Source: Cohnella sp. CFH 77786
GTDB taxonomy: Bacteria > Bacillota > Bacilli > Paenibacillales > Paenibacillaceae
DNA length: 64,000 nt
Direction of reading: 5' to 3'
NCBI RefSeq assembly: GCF_019400745.1
Contig: NZ_WJIB01000002.1
Location: 248,001 to 312,000, forward strand
Under the pieces are notes generated by a model. That model made no database searches. It worked only from the letters and a program-made list of their open reading frames with translations, and was not told where the DNA came from. The position numbers and the translations under genes were made by a program. Of this stretch, positions 27,186-35,403 are shown one piece after another. Within the stretch, counting starts at the first letter, position 1. Each line of letters starts with the position of its first letter.

Positions 27186-28039
27186 CGAGACGCACTTCCG
27201 CCAAACTGGCGAGCTTATCGCTTACAACGCTCACTTGGATTATCGTCATCGTTACGGTGTTTCCGATTTTCTGGATGGTGTTCGCCTCTCTGCATACGAA
27301 CAGCGAGATTATGAAAGGCATCACTTCCTTCTCGCTTCCGTCACCCCAGTGGTCCAATTACCGAAATATGTGGGATATGATCAACTTCGCCGTTTATTTC
27401 CGAAACAGCTTGGTCATCTGCGGGTTAACGACCGTGTTTGCCGGCGCATTCGCCGTCATGGCCGGTTATGCGCTCGCTCGTTTCCGGTTCGCGGGCTCGC
27501 GCACGATCAGCATGAGCATTATCTCCACGCAAATGATTCCGGGCATCATGTTCCTGTTCCCGATTTACCTGATGTTCCTGTGGATCAAGCAGGCACTCGG
27601 AATTCCGATGATCGATACCTACTGGGGAATGATCCTGGTGTACACGGCCTTCTATACGCCGATCAGCATCTGGATCATGCGCAGCTTCTTCGTGTCGATT
27701 CCCAGCGATCTCGAGGAGTCCGCGGTCATCGACGGCTGCACGAAGTTCCAGGCCTTCTACAAAATCATTCTGCCCCTGTCGGTGCCCGGCATGATCGCGA
27801 CCGGTATCTATATTTTCCTGACGGCTTGGGACGAGCTGCTCTTCGCCTGGGTGCTGACGACCAGCTCGGATGTGCAGACGATTCCGGTCGGCATACGCCT
27901 CTTCGTCGGCCAGTATAACACCCGGTATGACCTTCTCATGGCGGCTTCGACCGTCGTTACGCTTCCGGTCATGGCTGTCTTCTTTCTGACGCAGCGCTAC
28001 TTTATCAGCGGAATGACGGCAGGCGCGGTCAAAGGTTGA
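27182..28039 (+). CDS. Sugar ABC transporter permease, MalG type
   Basis: The 285-residue inner-membrane subunit has the EAA loop EESAVIDGCTKFQAFYKI and the usual ending GMTAGAVKG. The ATG overlaps the upstream stop; the frame is open further up but only through the neighbouring gene. The operon ends here with a strong terminator. With its MalF partner and the binding protein it forms an importer lacking only the ATPase. Confidence 0.92.
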   Translation: MTRRTSAKLASLSLTTLTWIIVIVTVFPIFWMVFASLHTNSEIMKGITSFSLPSPQWSNYRNMWDMINFAVYFRNSLVICGLTTVFAGAFAVMAGYALARFRFAGSRTISMSIISTQMIPGIMFLFPIYLMFLWIKQALGIPMIDTYWGMILVYTAFYTPISIWIMRSFFVSIPSDLEESAVIDGCTKFQAFYKIILPLSVPGMIATGIYIFLTAWDELLFAWVLTTSSDVQTIPVGIRLFVGQYNTRYDLLMAASTVVTLPVMAVFFLTQRYFISGMTAGAVKG

Positions 28040-28042
28040 AGA

Positions 28043-28090
28043 AGCCGCGCTACGAACCGGTGGAGGCGGACGCCGGTTCGTAGCGCGGCT
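28043..28090. terminator. Strong bidirectional terminator
   Basis: AGCCGCGCTACGAACCGG and CCGGTTCGTAGCGCGGCT form an 18-base perfect stem between the plus-strand importer operon and the minus-strand regulator gene. Neither side has a long T-run. Confidence 0.75.
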
Positions 28091-28094
28091 GTGC

Positions 28095-29741
28095 TCAACT
28101 CTTTCTCGAATCCCGGTATTCCTGAGGAGTAAGTCCGTTGAAATCTTTGAAGAGCTTGATGAAGTAATGCGCGTTGGAATAACCGAGCTGCGCCGAAATT
28201 TCGTATATCCTGAGATGCGAATGCGAGAGAAGATAGGCAGCTTTCTCCATCTTCAAATGCTGAATGTAATCGCTGATTCTCCTGCCCGTCTCGGACTTGT
28301 AAATTTTGGACAAGTAAACCGGATGCAAGCCTACATGGTCCGCGATCGCATGAAGAGAGACATAATGAAGGTTTTGATCGACGAATTCATGCACCTGCGA
28401 GATCAACTGCTTGCGCTGGTCCATCCGTTCGGCATCGAATTCGTTCTTTAACGTGGCCAACACGGGAGACGCCCATTCCCGCAGTTGATCCGCCGTATGA
28501 ACGGGCTTAACCGCCAATTGAGGCAGGTCGACAATCTCTCCGAGAAGCCTGCTGCCCCTATGGGCGATGTAGTAGAAGACGCTCTCGAGGTAATGGCGAG
28601 CTTCCTGAACATGCTCGGGGGACAGATCCTCCCGACGATTCAACTCGGCGGCAATGGAAGCAAGCTTATCCTCGATCGCATCCCAGTTATTGGTCTCGAA
28701 CAGGTGGAACAGCGTGGGCGGCTCATAGAGGGATTGGAGTGACGGGATCGAGGCAGGGAGCGCCGGCTCACCGCCTGACAGGCAGACGCCGGTCTCCGGT
28801 CCGATCCGCTGCCGAATCGTCGTTACGGCGGAGAGGTACAGCTCGCGCGTCCGATCCGGAAAGACGCCCCAATCCGTCGTTACAACGGAGATGCCCCCGC
28901 CGAGAAGCGCGCTTACGTTTTTTTGCAATTGATAAGCGATTCGCTCGAGAAGAGCGGCATTCGACTTCGCGGCGGCGGCCTCCGAATCGGCTTGCGTTTC
29001 GCTCTCCCTATCGGCGCCAGGCTTCGCAGCCACCAAGAAAACGAGATAATCGTGGGTATCCTTGCACGACCAGAAGCGAAAGTGATCCTGAAGGAGCTCG
29101 CTGGCGATGTTGACGATGGCGAATTCGAACAGCAGCAGACTGTTTACGTCCTGCTGTTGGAAGAACGCCTCGAGCCGAATGGCGAGCAGCGAAGCGCGAT
29201 CGCCGATGGAGAAGGGGAGACCGAACTTGTCCATCTTGTCCGCGAGCTTGGACCCGGGTAAGCGCCTGCCCAGGAGCAGCTCGTTTAGCAATTTGTCCCG
29301 CAGCAACGGCAGGTGCTCTCGAAGCGTCTGCGTCGTTCGCTGCTGGGAGGACCAGGCCTCCCATTCCAGGCGAACCTGTTGTTGCAGTTGCCTTAGCGTA
29401 TCGATCATTTGTTCGTCGGCTACGGGCTTCAGCAGATAAGCGCTTGCTTGCCGCTCGATCGCCTGCTTGGCGTATTCGAATTCGGCATAGCCCGTAAGCA
29501 ACAAGCATTTGATATGCTTCCAACGGTCGCGAACGAGATCGATCAATTCCATTCCCGTCATCTGCGGCATGTTGATATCCGTAACCAGGATATCGATGGG
29601 ATGCCGCTGAAGAATCTCCAGCGCTTCCATACCGGAATAGGCTATATGCACCTGCTCGAAGCCGAGCTCCTGCCAGGGGATCGTGACGGACAGGTCGTCC
29701 ACGACGTACGGTTCATCGTCTACCAGCAATATTTGCAGCAA
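28095..29741 (-). CDS. Response regulator with AraC-type DNA-binding domain, YesN type
   Basis: The 548-residue regulator has an intact receiver (ILLVDDEP; Asp55 in LVTDINMPQ; Lys in YLLKPV), a middle region (about 130-430) and a C-terminal AraC domain (about 445-545; LSKIYKSETGRRISDYIQ, ending GLTPQEYRDSRKS). It follows the kinase at 29746 after only four bases, so they are one operon. It converges on the importer operon at 24721-28039 and is a candidate to control it or the flanking glucanase genes (inference from position). Confidence 0.9.
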   Translation of the reverse strand: MLQILLVDDEPYVVDDLSVTIPWQELGFEQVHIAYSGMEALEILQRHPIDILVTDINMPQMTGMELIDLVRDRWKHIKCLLLTGYAEFEYAKQAIERQASAYLLKPVADEQMIDTLRQLQQQVRLEWEAWSSQQRTTQTLREHLPLLRDKLLNELLLGRRLPGSKLADKMDKFGLPFSIGDRASLLAIRLEAFFQQQDVNSLLLFEFAIVNIASELLQDHFRFWSCKDTHDYLVFLVAAKPGADRESETQADSEAAAAKSNAALLERIAYQLQKNVSALLGGGISVVTTDWGVFPDRTRELYLSAVTTIRQRIGPETGVCLSGGEPALPASIPSLQSLYEPPTLFHLFETNNWDAIEDKLASIAAELNRREDLSPEHVQEARHYLESVFYYIAHRGSRLLGEIVDLPQLAVKPVHTADQLREWASPVLATLKNEFDAERMDQRKQLISQVHEFVDQNLHYVSLHAIADHVGLHPVYLSKIYKSETGRRISDYIQHLKMEKAAYLLSHSHLRIYEISAQLGYSNAHYFIKLFKDFNGLTPQEYRDSRKS

Positions 29742-29745
29742 GCGG

Positions 29746-31482
29746 TTAACCCTCTTTCTTATGAATACGAAGTTTCACGCGGATGCCGCCCAGCTCGGAG
29801 GGTTGAATCGACAGCCCCGAGCGGGGACCGAATTGATGCTTAAGGCGCTGTTGTACGTTCCACAGGCCGCAGCTCACTTCGCCCCGTTCGGGCTCGTTCA
29901 GTTTGGCAAGCAATTCGGCGATATCGTTGTCGCTCATGCCGGCGCCGCTGTCTTCAACGGTGATTTCCAAATCATCGCCATTGATTTCGCCTGTAATGCC
30001 GATGTAGCCGGCGCCTGCCTTTTTCTCGATGCCGTGAACGATGGCATTCTCCACGAGCGGTTGGATGAGCAAGCGCGGGATCGCCACGCCGAGCACCGTT
30101 TGAGGCGCTTCGATCCGATAATCGATGCGTTGTTTGCGCAAGTTCTGGATCGAAAGGTAGCTTTCAAGCAATTTCAACTCTTCCGCTACTGTCGTCATGG
30201 TATGGTCCAGACGGGTGATATAACGATAGTACTCGCCGAGATTGAGCGCCATTGCGGTCACGGCTGCCGTGTCTCCGACGCCGGCTTTGCTCTTGATGAA
30301 AAAAAGGCAGTTGTACAGGAAGTGGGGATTAATCTGAGATTGCAGTTGCTTCAGGTATGCGTCCTTGGCACGAAGCTGCTCCATGTAGACTCGCTCGATG
30401 AGTGATTGGATCTGCGCGGCCATATCATTAAAAGACTCGTTCAACAAGGAAAATTCGTTATTGGTTTTCAGCCTGATCCTCGACGACCAATCCCCTTCCT
30501 TCAGCCGGTTAACCACTCTCAGCAACGCGTTAATCGGGCGTTGGATTTGGCGGAACAGCAGCAGCGAGAACAGGATGCCAAGTCCCAGCAGGACGAGCGA
30601 TGCCGTGAAAAAATAGCCGCGGCTGCTCTCCAGCGGCTTCAGCATCTGTTCCAGCGGCGAGCAGTGAATAACCTGCCAGCCAAGCGAGGAAGACCGGACG
30701 GTGCTGACGAGATAGCGCTTGTCCTTATATTTGAGAATCGAATAGTCGTTCTTCTGCGAGGACAGAGTGCCCAGACTGGACACGAGCCCTTGAACAACGT
30801 TCGAGTCCGTGCCCGGGGGATGGATAAGCCCCGTCCCCGGACGATAGAGAAAGGTGAATCCCCCGTAAGGAGATTGAATATCGCCCAGCAGCTTCTGCAA
30901 ATTGGAGACCGGAAATCGGATCTCCATGATCATGTTGGCCGACTGAGGGCTGGACGCATAATCCGCCGGATCGGATAACAGCATGCGGAATTCGCCTTCC
31001 GATGCACGCTGCCCGGTTTGGGCGGCATAGGTCCATCCGTTGGATAGAGGCGACGATAATTGCGAAACGTCGAAACGCGAACCCGAATCCGAAGAGAGAT
31101 ATTCCTTCTCCTGCACGTTGTAGACCGTGATGGTATTCTCCAGGTTGCTCGTCACGGCTTGAAGCGACAGCTTCTCCAGCACGTTTCGGATGGTTTGGTT
31201 GCGGTCGATGAGATGGTCTAGCCGACCGATCTGCTCGTAGTCGCGGACGGTGGGATCGCGAAGAAGCGTATAAGCGGCAGTCGCCAGCTGATCGATGTTG
31301 CCGTCGAGCTGCTGGACGAAGAACTTCAGATGGCTGAGATCAGAGGCGGTCACCTGCTGCGTGATGACTTTAACGTCGTTCTGATAGGAACGGCCGTAAA
31401 GCAACAGCGTAATGAAGATGACGGAGACGAATAGCAGCATCATTTTGACAAAGAGATTCAAATGCTTGCGCAAGATGACCAT
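29746..31482 (-). CDS. Sensor histidine kinase, YesM type
   Basis: The 578-residue kinase has an N-terminal membrane segment (about 10-30), an extracellular sensor domain, a second segment (about 285-307, TASLVLLGLGILFSLLLF) and HAMP. The His_kinase block is SQINPHFLYNCLFF, and the ATPase domain shows VENAIVHGIE and DSGAGMSDND, so it looks active. It is divergent from the binding lipoprotein at 31586, 103 bases away. That mirrors the lipoprotein-kinase-regulator unit at 13977-19089 and suggests the lipoprotein is its sensory partner (inference). Confidence 0.9.
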   Translation of the reverse strand: MVILRKHLNLFVKMMLLFVSVIFITLLLYGRSYQNDVKVITQQVTASDLSHLKFFVQQLDGNIDQLATAAYTLLRDPTVRDYEQIGRLDHLIDRNQTIRNVLEKLSLQAVTSNLENTITVYNVQEKEYLSSDSGSRFDVSQLSSPLSNGWTYAAQTGQRASEGEFRMLLSDPADYASSPQSANMIMEIRFPVSNLQKLLGDIQSPYGGFTFLYRPGTGLIHPPGTDSNVVQGLVSSLGTLSSQKNDYSILKYKDKRYLVSTVRSSSLGWQVIHCSPLEQMLKPLESSRGYFFTASLVLLGLGILFSLLLFRQIQRPINALLRVVNRLKEGDWSSRIRLKTNNEFSLLNESFNDMAAQIQSLIERVYMEQLRAKDAYLKQLQSQINPHFLYNCLFFIKSKAGVGDTAAVTAMALNLGEYYRYITRLDHTMTTVAEELKLLESYLSIQNLRKQRIDYRIEAPQTVLGVAIPRLLIQPLVENAIVHGIEKKAGAGYIGITGEINGDDLEITVEDSGAGMSDNDIAELLAKLNEPERGEVSCGLWNVQQRLKHQFGPRSGLSIQPSELGGIRVKLRIHKKEG

Positions 31483-31488
31483 CCTCTG

Positions 31489-31502
31489 TGGAAACGTTTC
31501 GC
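31489..31502. promoter_or_regulatory. Possible cre-like palindrome before the kinase gene
   Basis: GAAACGTTTC (31491-31500) is a perfect palindrome with a CG centre like cre sites, immediately upstream of the kinase start on the minus strand. The flanks fit the cre consensus poorly. Confidence 0.3.
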
Positions 31503-31585
31503 ACTTTATTTAATTATATCATGCCGCAAGCGCAGGGATATGCTATGATGTCGTCGAAAGTTGATCGCGATAGGAGTGAACCGGC

Positions 31586-33178
31586 ATGCGTTGGTACGCG
31601 TTCTTGCTTGCGGTCGTCATATGCGCCGGCTGCGATGGATCCAGCCCGGGCGGAGCGACCGCAACGGATCATAACCCGGATGCTTTTTTTGACGAAGCGC
31701 TCGGAAAGTTCGACCCGCCGGTCGTACTGGAGACGGTTGGAGCCGTTACCCCCAACATCGTCTTCGCGGACGGGGAAACGCTTGAAAATAATGTGCACAC
31801 TCGTTGGGCCGAGGAACGGCTGGGCATTCACATCCGCTACAAATGGACGATACAGGATACGAACGGCGCCTATGGCAACAAGCTCCGGATTGAATTGGCC
31901 AAAGGCACGCTTCCCGACATCGTAACCACTCGGGAGTCAACGGTCATTCAGGAGCTGATCGATTCCGGGCAATTCGCGGAGGTCGGCGGGTTGTTCGACC
32001 GGTATGCCTCTCCGACATGGAAGGCGGCGATGCGGGAGGACCCTGCGGCCTGGGATGCCTTGACCCGGGACGGTCGTAAATACGCGATTCCGATTCTGGA
32101 CTATGATTACAATTCCGACCCGGTCCTGTGGATTCGCAAAGATTGGCTGGACAAGCTCCATCTCGGCGTGCCGCGAACGATGGAAGAGTTGGAGCGAGTC
32201 ATGCAGGCATTCACCGAGCGGGATCCGGACGGCGACGGCCTGAAGGATACGTTCGGCTTGACGGTAAGCTTCGCACACGGGGCCAACACATGGATGGCCG
32301 ACAGCAGTTGGATTTTCGGCGCATACGGCGCCGTACCGAAACAGTGGAATCGATCGGCAAACGGAATGCTTGCTTACGGCTCCGTTCAGCCTGGCATGAA
32401 GGAAGCGCTTCGTCTTCTCAAATCCTGGATCGCGAAAAGCTACGTGCCGGCGGAAAGCCAATGGTATGACGAGACGCAAGCGGCTCAGCTGTTCGTCACC
32501 GGCAAAGCCGGCATCGTAGCGGGACCCTATTGGATGTCCGGCTGGCCGCTTGCCGAACTGAAGAAGACGGACGCCGGCGCCCGGTACGATGCGATCCCGA
32601 TCCCCTCAGGCCCGAGTCATATCGCGCTTCGGCGGGGCACGCAGCCGGTTAACGGCGCCATCCTGATCAACAAAAAAATGAAGCACCCCGAAATTTTTTT
32701 CAAATACCAAAATTACTTGTTCGACTATTATGCAGCCTCCAAGGGAGAATTCCAATACGGACTCGCGGAAGGCTACGATTGGACGGTCAAGGACGGCAAG
32801 CCCACGGACGATCCGGCGGATTTGCCGTTGGGAGGTATCCGCGTCGCTTCTTATACGCTCACGTTCGACGGAGCGCGCATCCCGTCGCAAGTCGTCAAGG
32901 CTATGCCCAAAGACGTGGAGCAAGTCCTATTATCGCAACGGGACGCCTCGCGCAAGGATCAGTTCACAGGTCCGCCGACGCCGACCATGAAGAAGAATTG
33001 GGAACTGCTGCAAAAGCTTGAGCAGAAGTCGTTCGAGGCCATCTTATTTGGAGACGGCTCGGCGGACGCGTTCGACGCATTCGCGAACCGATGGTTCGAA
33101 TTCGGCGGCGCCCGGATTACCCGGGAGGTAAACGAGTGGTATGCAGCCTCTAAATCTTCCGTTTCGGAATCGCCTTAA
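31586..33178 (+). CDS. Extracellular solute-binding lipoprotein without permeases
   Basis: The 530-residue lipoprotein (VVICAGC, Cys16) has a family 1 binding-protein fold. It resembles the protein at 13977: shared FDPPV near the N-terminus, DPDGDGLKDTFGL in the middle and EVNEWYAAS at the end. It stands alone, followed by a terminator, and is divergent from the kinase/regulator pair at 29746/28095. With no permease beside it, a sensory role with that kinase is as likely as transport. RBS AGGAGTG, ATG start. Confidence 0.85.
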   Translation: MRWYAFLLAVVICAGCDGSSPGGATATDHNPDAFFDEALGKFDPPVVLETVGAVTPNIVFADGETLENNVHTRWAEERLGIHIRYKWTIQDTNGAYGNKLRIELAKGTLPDIVTTRESTVIQELIDSGQFAEVGGLFDRYASPTWKAAMREDPAAWDALTRDGRKYAIPILDYDYNSDPVLWIRKDWLDKLHLGVPRTMEELERVMQAFTERDPDGDGLKDTFGLTVSFAHGANTWMADSSWIFGAYGAVPKQWNRSANGMLAYGSVQPGMKEALRLLKSWIAKSYVPAESQWYDETQAAQLFVTGKAGIVAGPYWMSGWPLAELKKTDAGARYDAIPIPSGPSHIALRRGTQPVNGAILINKKMKHPEIFFKYQNYLFDYYAASKGEFQYGLAEGYDWTVKDGKPTDDPADLPLGGIRVASYTLTFDGARIPSQVVKAMPKDVEQVLLSQRDASRKDQFTGPPTPTMKKNWELLQKLEQKSFEAILFGDGSADAFDAFANRWFEFGGARITREVNEWYAASKSSVSESP

Positions 33179-33183
33179 GAACG

Positions 33184-33248
33184 GGACCGTCATCGCATGG
33201 CGCCCTCTCCGCCCGGAGAAGCCGCTGCCGCGATGACGGTCTTTTTTG
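33184..33248 (+). terminator. Rho-independent terminator of the orphan binding lipoprotein gene
   Basis: GGACCGTCATCGC pairs with GCGATGACGGTC across a loop that itself contains a GGCG/CGCC-rich hairpin; TTTTTT follows directly. It starts six bases after the stop. Confidence 0.85.
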
Positions 33249-33287
33249 AGTGATTCAGGGTCGTCGGTTCACCGGCTTGCGACCGAA

Positions 33288-34004
33288 TCAGTTGCTCGTG
33301 TATTTAACCCAGTCGTAATAGGCGTACAGCGGATTCGCTCCGTTATAGGAGCCGAGCCATGCGTCCACGCCCTGGCCGTTCCATAGATTCATCATGATCT
33401 TACCCGGATTGGAAGGGATGTTGCTTGTCGCCGTATGCTTCAGCACTCCGTCCACGTACCATTTGATGTAGCCGGGCTGCCAGTCGAAGGCGTAAGTATG
33501 ATAGCCCTGCGAAGCGTCGAAACCGAGATCGACGATCTTCTCGTGTCCGCCGACGCCGTTCGTGAAGTAATTGAACTGAACCTTGGTCGTGTCCTTGCCG
33601 AGAAATTCGATATCGATCTCGTCCCACGGTTTACCGTCCGAGGGCCCGGTGTAGGTGAAGAAGGAGGAGACGATTCCCGTATTTTTGGCCGGCTTCATGC
33701 TGACCTCATAACGCCCGTAACCGTATCTATTCACCGAACGGTACTCCGCGCAATCGAATTTGTTGTATGAAGGGCTCGTCAGTGCCAAGCGAAGCTGTCC
33801 GCCTGACGTGAAGGTCGCGTTATTGGCCCTCCATGTGCAGTTGAACATGCCTCCGTTCGAGTAACCGTCCGCTTTCTGCCAGGTTGCCGGATTAAAGTAA
33901 GTGAGCGGCTCCCAGAATACCGTTGCTGCCGAGGATGGTGCGGCAAACAGGATGCACAACAAAGCGATGAGCGAAATTGCGCCAGTCAAACGACTTTTTC
34001 TCAT
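33288..34004 (-). CDS. bglS: Secreted GH16 lichenase (endo-beta-1,3-1,4-glucanase)
   Basis: The 238-residue product has a signal peptide (about 1-27, ending SSAA) and a compact GH16 domain very like Bacillus lichenases: [32 protein letters not shown] and the catalytic block [10 protein letters not shown] with Glu129, Asp131 and Glu133. The ending with [11 protein letters not shown] also fits. It cuts mixed-linkage beta-glucan outside the cell. It is the last gene on this strand; a cre-like site 55 bases upstream suggests CcpA repression. Confidence 0.93.
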   Translation of the reverse strand: MRKSRLTGAISLIALLCILFAAPSSAATVFWEPLTYFNPATWQKADGYSNGGMFNCTWRANNATFTSGGQLRLALTSPSYNKFDCAEYRSVNRYGYGRYEVSMKPAKNTGIVSSFFTYTGPSDGKPWDEIDIEFLGKDTTKVQFNYFTNGVGGHEKIVDLGFDASQGYHTYAFDWQPGYIKWYVDGVLKHTATSNIPSNPGKIMMNLWNGQGVDAWLGSYNGANPLYAYYDWVKYTSN

Positions 34005-34305
34005 CCATCAAACCTCCTATAATTAGGTAGAGATGCAAATTGATCATACTGCGTAAAATGATAGCGCTGCCATGACAATGATTTAAGTTCGATAACAATA
34101 ATTCAAGGTGGTGGTCATGGAGCTTGTGCGCAAATCCGTAAGGTAAGGAAGAAATCATCGGCAGGTTGTTCCGCTTGCATGAAACCGATAAAGTTTTGTC
34201 TGATCGCGATCCGGTTCATCGGCCCGGCATGACGGTTGCTTTGACGACGAACGATCCGGGCAATGGAGCTTGCCGATTAAGTTATCGCATTGGAGGATGG
34301 ATAAA
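34005..34305. other. Divergent intergenic region between lichenase and export adaptor genes
   Basis: It holds the lichenase promoter region (minus-strand TTGTCA at 34078-34073 with a cre-like site directly behind it) and, near 34291, the GGAGG of the adaptor gene. No further gene or RNA was recognised in about 200 bases between. Confidence 0.5.
34059..34072. promoter_or_regulatory. cre-like CcpA operator upstream of the lichenase gene
   Basis: TGATAGCGCTGCCA matches the cre consensus at 12 of 14 positions. On the minus strand it directly follows a TTGTCA -35-like hexamer, so bound CcpA would block the promoter. Confidence 0.65.
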
Positions 34306-35364
34306 TTGTTTCGCAGTCGAACAACGAATCGCCGCTCGGGAAGCCGAGTTATCACCGCGACGATGGCGGCAGCGCTGCTTGCAGGTTCTTTGACGCTTGC
34401 CGGCTGTTCGCTTTTTCCCGCCGAAGACGAGGCGCTGGCGCCCCCGCTTGTCCAACCGGCACAAGAGACGTTCGACGTGGTCGAGGCGGCAAGGGGAAAT
34501 ATTCAAACTTATCTCAAAGGCACGGCGACATTCGTCTCCGCCCATACCGAAACGCTGTCGTTCAAAGCATCGGGAGGGCGTCTGAAATCGATCCGCGTTG
34601 CCCTGGGCGACCGGGTGAAGGCCGGCGACTTGCTCGCGGAACTGGAGACGGGCGATTTGGATATGCAGGTGAAATTGCAGAGGCTGAACGTGGAACGCGC
34701 GCAGCTGCTGTACAAACAAGCGAAGGTGTCCGGAGCGGACGATACCGATCTGCGCCTTCGGGAAATCGACTTGGAGCGGGAGAAGATTTCGCTCGGGGCG
34801 TTGGAGAGCCGGTTCGACCAAGCGAATCTGTATGCGCCGATCTCGGGAACCGTCATTTTCCTCGATACGCTCAAAGAGGGCGATAACGTCAACCCGTATC
34901 AGCCGATCCTCACCGTTGCGGACCCGTCCGGGCTGCAGCTGACGTATACGGCCGCGAATGCGAAGGACCTGCTACCGGTGGAAGTCGGCATGCCCGTCAG
35001 TCTGAAATACAAAGGCAAAGACTATCAAGGCAAAGTGCTGCAATCTCCTTCCAACGCCCCTGTCTCCACCGACAAGGCGAAGGCCGATCGCAACGCGTCG
35101 ACGCTCGTCATGAGCATGGACGGCACGCCCGAGGGAGTTCACCCCGGCGACGTCGCCGAACTTACGATCGAGCTTCAGAAGCGGGAGAACGTCATCGTGC
35201 TGCCCCGTTCGGCGGTCCGTTCCTACATGGGGCGCTACTACGTGCAGGTCGCGGAGGGGGAACGCCGGAAAGAAGCCGATGTCGAAGTCGGACTGACGAC
35301 GCCGACCGAAGTAGAGATCGTTCGCGGCCTGGAGGCGGGTCAGAAGATCGTATTGAACAACTGA
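34306..35364 (+). CDS. HlyD/MacA-type efflux adaptor (membrane fusion) lipoprotein
   Basis: The product of about 352 residues has a lipoprotein-like signal (LTLAGC), a biotinyl-lipoyl-like domain (GGRLKSIRVALGDRVKAGDLLAELE), a short coiled-coil hairpin (about 110-165) and beta-barrel domains (YAPISGTVIF onward). This is the layout of periplasmic adaptor-like subunits that work with MacB/FtsX-type permeases in Gram-positive exporters. GGAGG touches the ATG at 34297 but is nine bases from the TTG at 34306, so TTG is chosen. The FtsX-type permease gene follows after about 40 bases. Confidence 0.85.
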   Translation: MFRSRTTNRRSGSRVITATMAAALLAGSLTLAGCSLFPAEDEALAPPLVQPAQETFDVVEAARGNIQTYLKGTATFVSAHTETLSFKASGGRLKSIRVALGDRVKAGDLLAELETGDLDMQVKLQRLNVERAQLLYKQAKVSGADDTDLRLREIDLEREKISLGALESRFDQANLYAPISGTVIFLDTLKEGDNVNPYQPILTVADPSGLQLTYTAANAKDLLPVEVGMPVSLKYKGKDYQGKVLQSPSNAPVSTDKAKADRNASTLVMSMDGTPEGVHPGDVAELTIELQKRENVIVLPRSAVRSYMGRYYVQVAEGERRKEADVEVGLTTPTEVEIVRGLEAGQKIVLNN

Positions 35365-35403
35365 TCGATGCTGGCCCGGAACAACCGGGTGCAAGAATGG
35401 GGT